NCBI GenBank assembly: GCA_035578905.1
Contig: JAQJVL010000103.1
Location: 2,269,717 to 2,333,716 of the forward strand
Source of the DNA: Stictocephala bisonia
Lineage: Eukaryota > Arthropoda > Insecta > Hemiptera > Membracidae
Direction: 5' to 3'
Length of the DNA: 64,000 bases
Shown: positions 13,201 to 29,134 of the stretch, one piece after another
Position numbering within the stretch: the stretch's first letter is position 1
How the letters are laid out: each line of letters opens with the position of its first letter
Notes under the pieces: generated by a model
Told to the model about the DNA's origin: nothing
Seen by the model: only the letters and a program-made list of their open reading frames with translations
The model's database searches: none
Position numbers and translations under genes: made by a program

Positions 13201-13385
13201 TTTAATTTATTCAGTTATAAATATTTCTTTATTCAATATGAATGTCACACTGAGTTTTACTGTATCAACAATAGTATTAACACAGTATTCTTTATTATTC
13301 GAAAGAGATGCAAGCAAATATAAAAACAGAGTACCCGGATAAACGTTGGCCATATGGAATAACGTAAACAATTATCTAAGCAGGA
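10280..13385. other. Unassigned AT-rich sequence
   Basis: No gene found on either strand. A 77-codon open frame at 10883-11116 lacks a recognisable domain. A pyrimidine-rich run (ctctctctcctttctc) lies near 11035. Confidence 0.4.
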
Positions 13386-13459
13386 CGTTGTTTGTGTGTG
13401 GGACCTAAGGAAGGAGAGGGCGGGGCGGCTGTCTGGAGAATGGGAGAGTGGGTTAAGAG

Positions 13460-13512
13460 GAGGGAAGTGAGAGAGAGAGAGAGACGGAAGAGCGTGCGAG
13501 AGAGAGAGGAAA
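13460..13512 (+). repeat. GA-rich low-complexity tract
   Basis: Interrupted (GA)n: gagagagagagagac then gcgagagagagagg. It creates overlapping short open frames on both strands that are not genes. Confidence 0.7.
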
Positions 13513-14029
13513 TATGGCTATGCGCAGCGCAGCGTGGGGCCTCAAAACAGTTTTGGGGCCTCGCCACAACTCTCCCATATGGATGGAGTATCTCTTTATA
13601 TAGTAAAATCAATGATATTAGTTAAAAATTACTAATTTCGTTGACATTAAGTTACTACGGTAACTTGTATGAATTTACTGTTCATAATATAATAACTTTT
13701 ATTGTAGCTCCATACCAAATCAGTAGGACATACATTGCTAAGTAACGTATTGCTTGGTTTTGTTCAAATTTCAAACTATTGAAGAAATAACAATAATAAT
13801 AATAATAGACTAATAAAAAAACGACTAATAAAAAACGACACATTTCATTATAAAATCCTTTTGATTCATGTTTACTACACATTTATTATAGTTCGGCATT
13901 TCGATACAAAAACAACTCTGTAGTCTATAAGGTGTCGACCAATGAAGGCTTGACTGTAATAGCCACTCGCAGTATTGTCCATTTTCGACTAACTGACAGA
14001 TCTAATACTCGGTTCTCTTCCGTCGACAA

Positions 14030-14320
14030 CATCCGAGTGGCGAGTGAGCGTTGCCATTGTTACTAACTGTTCCTTAGAAAGGGTAATTAGTAATAGCCCA
14101 ATAGTCAGGGAAACTAAGGAACCTACAGCTTTACGTAGAATCCGAACCACATAGTATTGGCCTAATTTTAAGCTAACTGTAAAGCCTACTACTTAGTTCT
14201 CTTCCTTGATAACATCCGAACTCTGGTCACCATAAAAAAATAACACTCCAGACCTCTATAGTAGTATCCACGCCGATAAGAACCATTGAGTGGACCGATA
14301 ATAGAATATATCGTGTTTCT
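14030..14320 (+). repeat. Dispersed ~400 bp repeat family, partial copy 4
   Basis: Landmarks: ttccttagaaaggg, agtaatagcccaatag, tccgaaccacatagtattgg and aaccattgagtggaccg. The 3' end after the ccattgag block is missing. Confidence 0.65.
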
Positions 14321-14448
14321 TACAGGAAAAAACTCAACGAACGAACTCTATAGCTAGAGTAAATAATTGATATCTAAACAACTATCCGTTGACCTGAAAA
14401 TTGCGAGCACTTTCACTCAACACTGGAAATTACTACTTCGCTAAAACT

Positions 14449-14461
14449 ACCCCCCCCCCCC
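14449..14461 (+). repeat. Poly-C run
   Basis: About 13 consecutive C residues. Its length should be treated as uncertain because homopolymers are prone to sequencing error. Confidence 0.7.
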
Positions 14462-14754
14462 ACATCTAGGTTTGCGAATGGTCATGGAATCTGCACCAAC
14501 TACTGTTGAAATAGTGCAACCTTTCTCATTTACACAACCTGTCTCATACGCAATCCGGTTAACTATCCATGCCTAGCATTATTGACACATTTTTACTCCG
14601 GTCGAATGATCTACGTCGCTTCTATTTTGGTAAATGAGTCAATAACTTACTTCTTGCTTTACTGACTGAATCAAAATCATCGATACCCGAGTTTGAACTT
14701 AAATTGAACAATGACTAGACATTAAAAATTGAAAAGAGCACCCTGACCTATCCA

Positions 14755-14815
14755 AATCTAACCTTACCAACGAAACCTAACCTAAAATAACCTAACGAAC
14801 CCAACCTAACCTAAT
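14755..14815 (+). repeat. Degenerate CCTAA-rich stretch
   Basis: aacctaacctaaaataacct and similar blocks resemble decayed insect telomere pentamers. It is not a clean array. Confidence 0.45.
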
Positions 14816-15441
14816 ATAAATAATTTATTTATTTTTCTATATTAACCTTCGTAGATTTAAAATTTGTATTACGTTTTAGTTGATTAGTTATCGATTTAGA
14901 AAAAAGTATCACTACTGGACATCTTTGGGCTGTTTTTCGTAACTAAAAAAATGTTTTCTGAATAGACGTTTTCTCGACACCGAGTCTAGTTAGAGAGCCG
15001 TTGATGTCATTAACTCGGATATGCAACTATTGTTATTTTATGCATGCTGACTGATTCTATAATGATTTGTTATTAATAAATCAGTATCTGTCTGCCTGGT
15101 GTTATGAGTGGTGAACCGGGAACTTGTCCCTTACGCTTTTAATAATGAAAGGGTTAAAATGTGGTACTTAATTTACTTTTGTGATGATTAAAAGAACATT
15201 AAAACATAATAAATATTTGAAATAGGTTAAAGTATAAATAATGCTAACATAATAATAAAGTATAAATTATGTTCAAACTCGAGTATCTATAATTTTGTAA
15301 AGGGCATTCGTTAAGTGTATATCAAACAAAAAGAGCTATTTTCTAACTAGGTACAACATTCAAAGATAATCGTAGCTCAAGCCGATATTTTGTCGATAGC
15401 CGATATTTTGAACCGAAAACATCTTTTTGTTTTATGTTTTC

Positions 15442-16358
15442 TTAAGGCGATCCGCCATCATTCACAAAACATCTGTGGCTTTTTATTCCTGTCCCTAATT
15501 TTATTTCTTAAAAAGTATTTAATAATAACAAGTTTGGCAACAACAAAAATTTTAAATATTTTTTAGAGTTTTTGATTTTTTTTATGGTGGGGGGAGTGAA
15601 ATTAAAAGTTTAAGTAACTTTTTTAATTTTAAAGTTATATTAAAAAAGTAAACATTTTCTTGTTTCATATGATTTACTCTAACTTTATTGATATAAGAAT
15701 TGTATTATCATTTGAAGAACAATATTTAAATAATTTGTATAAGAAGTATTTTATACAAATTATTTAGAAAATAATTTGTAAAAAATTTGAAATCGTACCT
15801 TTTTTATTAAAAAACTAATTAATAAAGTATTTATTTGATGATTTACAAGATTAAAAACGACATTAAAATTAGTATAAAGTTTAATGTTGAAGTGGTAAAA
15901 ATATAAAGAACCAAGATCAAGAACTTTGGAAGTTATTTAACTAAATGTCTACAAAAACTTGATTTTTGGAAAATCACGCCGAAAGTCCGAGAATACACAA
16001 ACATTTACTTTTTACCACTAAAACTCTCCTGCTCCATAAGTAGCGCCTTCTTCTGCTTTCTTCTTTTCTTCTACTGCCATTTGTTTGCTCTCTAGTAACT
16101 TTTTAAATAAATATAAGTATTATGAAGCATGAAATGATGTTTTGCTTTATAAAAAGATGAAAAATGTATGAATTGTTGAAAAATCCTAAAATGCACAGTT
16201 TATGTTTTTTATTTTTTTAAAGGTAAACATGGTCAAATAAGCATAAAAATTCACGAAAAAATTCTTAATAGAATAAGTAATAAGAATATTCAATAATTAA
16301 AAAAAATTATATGTATTTATAAAAAAAATACTCAGAAAATGGTGGCGAATCCCCTTAA
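15442..16358. mobile_element. TTAA-flanked terminal-inverted-repeat element
   Basis: Left end TTAAGGCGATCCGCCATCAT; the right end in reverse complement reads TTAAGGGGATTCGCCACCAT. The ~20-bp ends match at most positions and are about 915 bp apart. TTAA at both edges would suit a piggyBac-type target site, but the ends lack the usual CCC start, so the superfamily stays open. The interior is AT-rich with no transposase. It contains a local hairpin near 15728-15767 (aaataatttgtata/tatacaaattattt). Confidence 0.5.
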
Positions 16359-16870
16359 GATGTGACTGAGAATTTTATGGGTCACAGGAGTTGTATAACC
16401 TATATGTTGGTGCAACCAGGAATATTTCTGTATACTGATTGGTTGTTTCATAAACTAGATAATGGAATATTGAAGCAGATTGAAAACTTGATAGTAGATT
16501 GATGTCAAGTTCAAACATAACCTATTTAGCTAAGTATGGGGTTGCCATAATTTATGAAGGCAAAGTTCTAACAGAAGAATGTTCGGGGATAGAAAAACAA
16601 ATTAATAGCAAATATGTACTGGCATAATTGTATATAATATATGTTGGGTGAAGAGTATGTACAGTATATATAAAAGAATTAGATTCAGCATTTGCTTATG
16701 GGCTGTACTGAGTCCAGAGATAGATCACTGATTATTTTTTCCTGTTTTACATTTTTTAGAATAACTAGTTTCCTCTGAAAAGATTTTCATTTTGTATGTT
16801 ATTCTAATATACCCATCTGTAAATAAAACATTAGCTGTAATATTAACAAGACCTTTTACAAAAGACAGCT

Positions 16871-17500
16871 AATTTTCTGTACTTAAACCACCCAACCTTG
16901 GAGAGTTCTTCAATGTTAACTATTCCAGCTCATCAAACAGCACTTTACAATAGATCTTTTACTGTCACTGCCTGCAGATTGTGGAATAAACTTGATCCTT
17001 CAACTCGAAATATTGATAGTCGAGCTCGGTTTGTTACGGCACTAAGGGAGTGGTTGTCGGCGGATTCATGGGGGTTGTAGGCCTTGGCCGTGCTGTCAAT
17101 GTTGGACTGAGTGTATGTGTGATGTGTGATTTTTGTGATCAGTTCATGGAATAATTTTTATTTATTATTATTATTTTATTTATTTTATTTGTTTATTTAT
17201 TAATTTTTTTATTTGTTTATTTATTTTTTTAAAGTAAGTAATAGTTTTTGTTTTCTTCTTTGTTTATGTTCTTTCACGCTTTATGCTTAATTTGTTTAGT
17301 TTTAATTATCTTAAAACTCTAATTTTTTATTGTTGTTTAGCTTGTAAATAATGTGCTCAGCAGCAGTGAACACGTATGAACTCTTAGATATACTCATTGT
17401 AGTTATATATTAATTTTTCTTTATGAGGTTAAGTGTAAGAGAGGACCTAATGGTCCTAACTTTGCCTCACTAAATAAAACTTTTTGAAGTTATACTTCTT
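16871..17500 (+). pseudogene. 3' end of a non-LTR retrotransposon (ORF2 C-terminus and 3' UTR)
   Basis: The frame ending at 17080 reads FTVTACRLWNKLDPSTRN followed by RFVTALREWL. This is the usual C-terminal signature (RLWNxLP...R...F...L..L) of Jockey/CR1-type ORF2 proteins. It is followed by ~400 bp of T-rich non-coding sequence that includes tggtcctaactttgcctcac and an aataaa near 17473, as expected for a retroelement tail. The catalytic domain is absent, so this is a 5'-truncated copy. Confidence 0.65.
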
Positions 17501-18285
17501 TGCGCCCGTTAGACACTTTGGGATGGGATGTTGGTCGAGAAACCGCGTCACGCTGAAAAGTAAGAACAAATTTTTAAGAACTATCGATTAATCGAAGAAA
17601 TTTAATCGAAGAAATTACTGATAATGATAATATAGGTGTATAATATAATAATGAAGTCACGTATAATATATTGAAGATAAATATATTGAATAATATTGAA
17701 AAATGTCTTATATTTCATTTATATATCCTGTCTGTTTGTGTGCGTGAGTGGGTGTATGAGAATGGCCAAAGAAGTATAACTTCCACCGTGTGGTCCGACG
17801 CACACCCAATTTTTTTCATTTCATTTCATTTCAACCTAACCTCACAATCGAAGTACACTTTGAAGTACACGGTAGAAGTATATTTTAAAAATATTCAGGA
17901 ATATTGAGATGTTGCTTCTAAATATCCCTTAAATATTTCTTTCCATTTCTCGTTTTCTTTTTCAGTGTTTTTTTTCTCTTTTTATAAGAAAGCTCAATTA
18001 TGTTTCATGTTCCCCAGCCTAATTTTAGTTAAATCCGGATATTTCCCAAATCCGGACGCCAAACCAGATAAAAATTACAAAACCGGATTAAACCAAATCA
18101 ATTTATTCATTGCAGTATACAAATACATTGCAATGCAAACGTCATTTTTATCATTTTATATTTATAACATTTGGTCGCATTCATCCCACAAAATTCTCTT
18201 TCAAACATACAATGAAGGTCACTCAAACATCCCACACTCACTCTTGCCAATCATTTCCACTTTCAGAAACTGTGTCAGTCACCGG
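17501..18285. other. Unassigned sequence
   Basis: A 108-codon open frame at 17965-18291 shows no domain and overlaps the end of the neighbouring minus-strand retroelement fragment. I do not regard it as a gene. Confidence 0.4.
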
Positions 18286-18880
18286 TTATAAGGTCTCCCA
18301 ATTATTCGCCATAAACTCGTCTACACTATAAAAAGCGCGTGAGGCTAAAAAGCCTTTTAGGCGAGTTTTGAACACCTTGGGTGTTGTGGCGTATTTTATT
18401 GTGTTGGGCAGTTTGTTGATTAATCGAACACCTAGCTGTGTAGGCAAGTGTTCATAAGTTACTGTTCTATGCATCCCAGTCCTCTAGTTATCCCTGCCTC
18501 TTGTGTTATGTTCATGCACGTCTCGCCCCTGAACTAGTGCTTTTGCGGTATTAAACAGTGTCGTTTAAAAAATGTAGAGGCTATGGAATGTTAGAATGTT
18601 GAGTTCCTTTAAAAAGAGCCTGAAGGAATCTCTGTAGCAATTTTAGCAACAAGGCGGATTGCTTTTTTTTGCAGTATAAACAGTCTTAACAATTGATTCT
18701 TAGATCCTGCTCCCCATAGCACAACTCCATAGACAAGGAGGGGATATATCAAGCCATAATATACCATCATCAGTATCTGAATAGGGAGGTATTTAGCTAG
18801 GGATCTGAGGACAAAAATGCCTGATGATAATTTTTGTTGATGGCTTTAAGCTCTCAATAAGGCTTTTAGTTATGTAAAAG
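18286..18880 (-). pseudogene. Non-LTR retrotransposon ORF2 C-terminal fragment
   Basis: Minus-strand translation gives YGLIYPLLVYGVVLWGAGSK, then LQKKAIRLVAKI (near 18680-18760). Closer to the end it gives GVRLINKLPNTIK, FKTRLKGFLASRAFYSVDEF. This order (WG block, QKRAIR block, N-LP-IK block, FYS-EF) is typical of the C-terminus of Jockey-type ORF2. A frameshift or gap separates the blocks. Further upstream on this strand the sequence runs into the CA microsatellite, so the polymerase core is lost. Confidence 0.7.
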
Positions 18881-19232
18881 TTAAACATATATCCTATTTC
18901 ACTTGATGGGCGAAATACTTATCAAACACAAGGAAGCCTTGTTATCTGTAATTAATTTACTGTAATTAATTAATAATTAAATGTTATCTGTATAGAAAAT
19001 ATTCAATGGAATTGATCCAATAGATTTCCTGACTATAGATATTTGTATTAATCTAGCTAAACCTGGCCTTATTTTGCTGTAGTTTAGTCTGATATTTTTG
19101 ACTTTAGTTGTTGACAGTTTACTTGATTTTATCTTAAATAAAGTGACTTCAGTTGTTTTCTTTAATAAACAATCATCTGGCCGCAGTAATAAACTGGCCG
19201 GGAAATGATTTGGATATGATAGAATTGATTTT

Positions 19233-22217
<2,985 letters not shown>

Positions 22218-22635
22218 AGATAATATTTGGAGATTTCCAATGCTTTGAGTGTTTAAGAAACAAACACAACGTTTCGAAAGGTATAATAAACTCCGCCGTC
22301 TTCAGGTGTACTTACTAACTTAGCCTATATCTAAAACAAATTTTCCCCTTACAAAATCAGAAAAGACTTAATACTACATGGTAAATACTAAAGATTACTG
22401 TTGAAAGGCAATAGTTCTTAAACAGAAAAGAACGTTTGACTTTCAACATGTACTTTTCAACGTCTATCTAGCATGTAATATTAAGACTTTTCTGATTTAG
22501 TAAGAGGAAAAATTGTTTTAGATGTAGGCTAAGTTATTAAGTACACCTGAAGACGGCCGAGTTTGTTATGCCTGTCGAAACGTTGTGTTTGTTTCTTAAA
22601 CACTCAAAGCATTGAAAATTTCCAAATATTATCTA
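22218..22635. mobile_element. Palindromic MITE, ~420 bp
   Basis: The left half (gataatatttgg, gctttgagtgtttaagaaac, cgtcttcaggtgtactta) is repeated in reverse complement on the right half (gtacacctgaagacgg, gtttcttaaacactcaaagc, ccaaatattatc). The centre lies near 22427 with a further hairpin (tgttgaaaggcaatag against ctttcaaca). No coding content. Confidence 0.75.
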
Positions 22636-23817
22636 CTCGTACATATCATGAACAATCCAATGCTAATAAATAACTTTCAAACAACAGTTTGTAATATTTA
22701 TAAATAATGTTCAATCATAATTTCCTTTATACGTCTTAAAACAAAAACAATTAATTAAGCCTACATCCAAATAATTCTATATTTAGGTTAATTTTAATAC
22801 AACAGATAATTTTGCTATAGTTACTCAATTTGAACCATTACACGTGTTTGCAATACAAATGTTTGCTATTCAATTACTCTTCAATACAGTAAATGTGGGG
22901 AGTGCGTCACATTCCCAGAATGTGACGGTCGTCACACATTTTCGAATAATGAAGAACTCAGTAGAAGACCACTTAAAATGCTTATTTGGGTAGGCACACA
23001 AAGTTTAAATGTGAAATGTGTTTACTTAAGATCGGACAAAGGCTGGGAGAGGACGGCGTCCGTCTTTAGTGATTGTCTCTAGACATTGTCTCAACAATGT
23101 CTTCGAGGATCATGGTCAATAGGAATCACAATATAACATGGTAATCAAGGTTACAATACATTTTATCGTATTTTCTAGTTTATCTCAACCCTTGATTGAT
23201 CTTTACTGTCTCTACTCTTTTGGTATCATCCTTGGTATAAAATCAATGGTATTATCTTCCAACCCCTAGTGGGTTAGAGTTGGAAAATACATTGTAACAT
23301 CATGTATTCCAAGTCATTTAGTTACTTTTACACATGACGCCAATAAAAATGTCTTTTTGAAAGTATTTTAACTAAAAATTTAAAAAAATTAAGAAGTAAA
23401 ATTAATTAAAAAATGTTATGACATTTAATAAAAAAACTTAAAAATACAATAAAAAATCAAAATCAACATATTTTAATTTTATTTTTAGTTTATTCATACA
23501 ATAATTGACAAGCCTACAATGAGAATACAGTACATAGCTTCATCTGTACCTGTTAATTCCTAAACATAATAGGCATATAACTTTGTCAACCCTTGATCAG
23601 TTACGATGACAAAGTATGATATTAATGTGAAAGTATTAACATAAAACTCGTATGAAACCTGTGAATCCATTTAAATATTCAAATTTAACTATTGCACATG
23701 GAATATGAAACCCACCTCGTGTTGGTCAGGGCAATAATAAATAATTTGTCCCTCTACACATGTACGACAAAATATATTAATTTATCGAAACAGAATGGCA
23801 GCAATCATCTGGGATTT
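22636..23817. other. Unassigned AT-rich sequence
   Basis: No gene or named repeat. A short perfect inverted repeat, cgtcacattc/gaatgtgacg, lies near 22905-22928. Confidence 0.4.
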
Positions 23818-24048
23818 GTATATGTTACCGGACAAACCCGATTTTAGGACAAACTAGTTTGGACAAGGATGATCTAGTTTTTCCTGACCGCCCTAGGATA
23901 ACCTAACCTAACCTAACCTAGCCTAACCTAACCTAACCTAACCTAACCTAACCTGGATGATCTAGTTTTTCCTGACCGCCCTAGAATAAAATCTTCCTAG
24001 TCCAAACTAGTTTGTCCTAAAATAGGGTTTGTCCGGTAACATATACAC
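23818..24048. mobile_element. Small MITE carrying a telomere-like CCTAA array
   Basis: Terminal inverted repeats of ~50 bp (gttaccggacaaaccc ... acaaactagtttggac, inverted at 23995-24045) flank two direct copies of a 30-bp block (ggatgatctagtttttcctg..., 23867 and 23954). Between the direct copies lie about eleven CCTAA units (23899-23953), one of them altered (gcctaa). The outermost bases are tatatg and catata. Confidence 0.8.
23899..23953 (+). repeat. CCTAA (TTAGG) array, ~11 units
   Basis: This is the insect-type telomere pentamer in an interstitial position inside a MITE. One unit is changed near 23921. Confidence 0.9.
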
Positions 24049-24539
24049 AATTCAACTTCGTAGTAGTTCATATAATTATTAGTAAAGTGTGGACTAATTA
24101 CGTAGTCATTACTGTGTTTATATTATTTAACTAGATTATTTTTACTAAAAACAAGATAAATATTTTTTAATTTAAAATCAACTATTATCGTTGAAATGAC
24201 CCAAGATACGTGTATTGAGAATTCATGGGCTTATTGCATCTCCTACATTTCTTCCCTACTGGGTTTCGAAATCCTTTTTTCCTTATTTATTGACATTTAA
24301 GTCACTAAAATTATTAAGAAGGCGCTTATCGACTGTACTGGTTGCAATCGATGGTCGAATTTCAGAATGATGGTGATTCACGATCAACATCATAGCAGGC
24401 ATAGCCTATAAATTTTCTAAAAAAATATCCTTTTAATTTTGAGACAATGGAACTGACAATTTATTAAGATCTTATTTGTAATTTAATAAAGAAAATATAA
24501 CATTCCTTTTTATTTATTTATATTAATTTACTTATTAAA

Positions 24540-24965
24540 AAGATACCGATAGTCAAGATATGGGCGAATAAGGTTGGCGAATGAATGTAGATGAACGACT
24601 TAATCTGTGTTCCTAACTAAGATTTAATGTTTCTAAGAAAGAGCTATTTATTAATTGCCCAATAGGCAGGGAAACTAAATGATCCGTAGATAAGTGTGGA
24701 ATCCAAACCACGTAGTATTGCTCTGATTTTCGGCTGGCTGACAAGCCTGATAGTTCATTCTTTTTCCTAGACCCAGACAACACCCAAACCTGGCAATCAC
24801 CAACATGAACGTCCTAGATTTCTCTAGTAGTGCCAATGTTGATGACGATCATTGAGCGGTTGCCATGTCGGTGTTAAGAGGACTAAGAACAGGACCTATC
24901 ACCTACAATCTTCACAACACGTTGCCACCAAGTAGCTGGGTTACAGTACTACACTACAGTCCTGT
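24540..24965 (+). repeat. Dispersed ~400 bp repeat family, copy 5
   Basis: Near-complete: starts gataccgatagtcaagatat and ends agtagctgggttacagtact. Carries ctgattttcggct and cattgagcggttgccatg. Confidence 0.75.
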
Positions 24966-25056
24966 AGCACACATAACATTAATTTTCTTCCTCTTAGAAT
25001 GTTCCTAATCATTTTACAAGGAATGAAATGAAATGGGATGAAAATCAGCTTTATAC

Positions 25057-25525
25057 ATAGTGGGAAAAAAATATGGAAACGCTTTTAAAACAACGTTATT
25101 TTTTCATAGGTAATTTGATAATCTTTTGACTGACTGTAAAGTATGATTTTTATCAGAATAATTTTCTTGAAACCGTAAAATACTGGAGAAATAATATTGT
25201 TCAAATTAGTTACTTTGAAATTCATATGACCGATACTCTGGAAAGGATAAACCTTTCAAACACCGGTTTGCGGCAATTAATTTAACTAGAATTTTGATAC
25301 CTTTAATTCGATACCAAACTAGATCTAGGCTTACAATGAAGATTTTCGTTCAACTCCTCGTGGGCTCGTTCAACTCTTTTCGTTCAACTCCTAGAAAAGA
25401 TGAAATGTCACTAATGGCGTCAAAAAGTATTTCCTTTGTAAGGTCGATTATGTACAAGATTTCACTTTTGCAAGTGAAGTCATAAAAAAAGTTATGAAAG
25501 TGTTTCCATATTTTTTCCCACCCTG
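25057..25525 (+). mobile_element. ~460 bp MITE, copy A
   Basis: The ends are catagtgggaaaaaaatatg on the left and catattttttcccaccctg on the right, as inverted repeats. Internal landmarks are actctggaaaggataaacct, ttagttactttgaaattca and gaagattttcgttcaactcc. The last of these is locally triplicated (cgttcaactc at three places near 25345-25390). The two other copies in the window allow a consensus. No coding potential. Confidence 0.8.
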
Positions 25526-25874
25526 CATTATGTGGTGAAGGTAGGACTATTTAGTCCTCTCTTTCGCTAACTACACAGTGTAAACACATGCCCATACGTT
25601 ACGTACTGTAGTTTTTTTTGTTTAAATTTATATATTAATTCTTTTATACTATTCAAACTTCTGGATTATTAGTCAGGCTTACTAATCCTTACATATTAAA
25701 CATATTGGATTAATATTCCTGAAACATATAATTGGGGTCTATCGAAACGCAACCATAACAGGTTCGCCAATCGATACCTGATTTTACTTTCAAATTTTTT
25801 TGCAATACCAATGTATTAGGAGCTACATTTTCCGATCGCATAATCTATTCTGGTTTAGTTGATTTAATAACAAC

Positions 25875-25935
25875 TTGGGGACACCCCTGCACGCTTCGCG
25901 TGCTAACCCCGTCACTCTCTGCACTTTATTTTTAC
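25875..25935 (-). repeat. Helitron-like 3' end, reverse copy
   Basis: In reverse complement: agagtgacggggttagcacg, then a gcacgc-gaa-gcgtgc hairpin, then aggggtgtcccc. It is nearly identical to 40760-40802 but ends CAAGTT rather than CTAGTT. The sequence to ~26345 probably belongs to the same element; its other end was not located. Confidence 0.6.
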
Positions 25936-26345
25936 TCTATTTATGGTATCATAATTTTAAACAAATAATGTTATTAAAGCCTATTTCAAATATTTTCATT
26001 TTATTTAACGGCTGATGATAACATACACACAGACAGACATGTATTCGTTCTTTTATAATTGACTTGATATTTTACTGTGCTGCTCCTTTATGTTTAACCT
26101 AACAAATTATATGGACCATTTAACATTTGTTTATGCCATCAGCTGGTCAGTTAAAATTTAATCTCCAGAATAACATTTTAGCTTTAACGCCGGTAGGGCT
26201 AAAATCTATGAGAATTTCAAAATCCTTGCTGCATTAAGACTTAGAAATCAAAATTATCTTTTGAATAAAAAAAATATCAAAATCGGTCAAGTAGTAAGTT
26301 TAGAAAGTGAGTGAACTAAATGACCCGATGGTTTTAATACATAGG

Positions 26346-29042
26346 ATATTAACATGTTAAAAAAAGTGCAGATAGTGTTGTTATTTTCTATGCGTGAAAT
26401 GGATTTTCACACAAAATTATACTCGTATCATAGTATTTAATTCTAAAATGTTTAAAGCTCTTTTTGTCAATATGAAAAAAACAATGCTTACAACATTATA
26501 TTTTTTAATTAAACTCATATAATTTGTTATCTCTTGTCTAATAATTGATTTAAATATGTCTTTAAATAGTTGTGATAATTCTCAAGTTTGTGATAATACC
26601 TAATAGCTAGTCAAACAAATGTACCTAAATACGATAAAAATCACAATCCTGAAAAAAATCTTTATTTTTGACTTAGTAGTGGCGTCAGCTTATGAATATT
26701 ACACCACAGAGTATATAGAAATATTAATCTTTACATAAAACCACTGTGGTTATTAATTTGAAAAACTTAGGCGTACAAATATGAATCATAGTTCCTGTTA
26801 CTCTATTTAATTCTTACGGGACAAATGTTACAATATTTTTTGTGTAATATTTTAAAACTGAAACAGTTTTAATATTAGTAAAATTGAATCAAATCAATCA
26901 ATAAAATACATTTCAATTAATTTTTATAGTAATTGGAATTTATATTTTGTAATGTTTAAGAGAACATTTTCAGTATATACAGGGTGTTTGATTCGCTCTT
27001 AGCCTAGAATCAATATCCCAAAAGGTTGGTAGAGGGTTCTGAAAGTCAATACCACTGTTCGTGTATGGGTGGGTCGTAACCAATGTACTTGTATGGGAAT
27101 GTACCGAAAAATGTTCAACAACGATATATCATTCTTCGTGTTTTTGGCCAAGAAATATTTGGCAACGATATATCTTTGTTACTTAATAATTTTGCCGAGA
27201 CAATATATTTTCGTCAAATAAACAAAACTACAAACCAACGTTTATTTCTAAACATGTTCTAATTACCTTTACTATAACAATGGTCTTTTAACATGTGTCT
27301 GATTAAAAATATTATTAAAATTCTAGCTCCGTTATTTCCTTCTACACTTATATACCTTCGTACAAAATAAAGAATCATAGAAATATATTATTCTAGTGGT
27401 TGTCTCGCAGTCTGCGTGAATGAAATAATCCTATTATTTTAAGATGTTGGGCAGATAACTTGATATTTTAGCTGTGCAATACTGTACTGCTCTCTATGGT
27501 TAATCTAACAAATTATTTGAACATTTGTATAATATTTTTGGAAATGTACAATACTAAATATTTGCATCTTCAATTACAAGATAGCTGTTATCTTGTATAT
27601 TATGTTACATTATCTGCCTCATAATAGACACACAATAACTGTACTCTGTATATCACAAATACACTATAAACACAGACCGACAATAGGTTGTCACAAGAGT
27701 TACACAATAGGCAACCGTAAGTGTGCAAAAGTGGTGTAGTGTAATTAATCAACATTTGCTTGTTATATATTGACCTCAGTTTAATAATTACTTATTACAA
27801 TAATCAGTTGTGCACGTCACGTTAGGTAACTGTTACACCGTACACACATAGAGGAACGATTGTGCTGGCTCACTCACCCATCCACATACTGTGGTACATT
27901 GAAGCTACCCCCTTATATAAGCCGTAAGATCTCGCCTTATGTACACATACAATTCATAATGTTTTATAATCCATTTGATAGGTAACATTCTTATTTATTT
28001 ACTTTTTAATTATTACATTTCTTACAAATCGTCAAGATACGAGTGACATAAAATTCGAATTAGAGTGAAGAGCGAATTCTTTTTACAAACTGAGACCGAT
28101 TGTTCTTAGAAAATAGTGTTTTAACCAACATAATACGTATTGGTACATATGTATACGAATATGCTTTAGAAAATGTCTTCAATTAATAACACAATGACAG
28201 ATAAATAGCCAGTGGCTATCAGCTGATCCCATTTAACATTTATTTTGTTTTGACTAAGTTTGGAATCAAACTAAGAGCCTTTAGTTTGTGAAGGTTTAAC
28301 CAACGACATTATCTGATCCAAGGTAGTATATTAATAGTAATGTAATATTGTATTAAAATAGTTAATAATACAATTGTATGTGTGTAATGGTTATTTTTTA
28401 TAGCAGTTTTAAACCTTAATCACTTGTAATTTCCATAAATTAACGGGTTGAATCGGGTTTAATTTTAATTTAAAAAATAAAAAAACGATGTAACCACTCA
28501 TCATGAAATCTCCGTAACTACAGAACAGATTTTGATGAAATTTAGATGGAAGTTAGCTTTTGTATTATAGAGACCCACTATGAAATAATTTCTCGAAATC
28601 CCATTCCTAAGGGGTAGAAACGGCCCCTCAACGTTTCCCTTTTTCCATAAGAGGAAAATTGACAATAATTAAATGTAATAAATTATTTAAAAACAACAAA
28701 AAAATCTGCAAAAACGTGGCTGAGATTTGGTTTTCACTGTGAACATTTTCAGACCAATTCTACTAAATCTTACACGATTAAACTACTAAAGTAGAGTTAT
28801 TGAGTTTTATAAACTGTAAAACTTTACTATCTAGAAGAATGGATGCAGGATGAGCTTTTATATTGATGTGATGGACTAGAGAGAACCACGGAGGGTAGGG
28901 TAAGCAAGTGTAGAGAATAACCCGAGGTGAAACAAGGCATTTAGAATGAAAGTAAATGTAAAACAAAATAAATATAATTAACTGATATTGACTATCTACA
29001 TAAAGCACTTCACAAAATCATGTTTCGTATTTTGTATGTTGC
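26346..29042. other. Unassigned AT-rich sequence with transposon-like fragments
   Basis: tatatacagggtgtttgatt near 26976 looks like one end of a mariner-type element, but I did not find the partner. The stretch at 28490-28640 (gaaatctccgtaactacaga, cagattttgatgaaatttag) has the wording common in dispersed insect elements. No gene is supported. Confidence 0.35.
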
Positions 29043-29134
29043 AGCATTATGCCGGACATTCTTCACCTGGTACTAAGACAGCCATCGTTAACCATGGATA
29101 CGATCATCGTCAATATTTTCTCCAAGACCATCCA
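29043..29134 (+). other. Candidate internal exon
   Basis: A polypyrimidine-poor but plausible acceptor (tttgtatgttgcag) precedes 29043. An open frame from the ATG at 29048 runs MPDILHLVLRQPSLTMDT and onward to a CAG|GTAGTA donor at 29134. The frame stays open a little further, to a TAA near 29180. I do not recognise the peptide and no neighbouring exon is visible. It could equally be chance. Confidence 0.25.
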
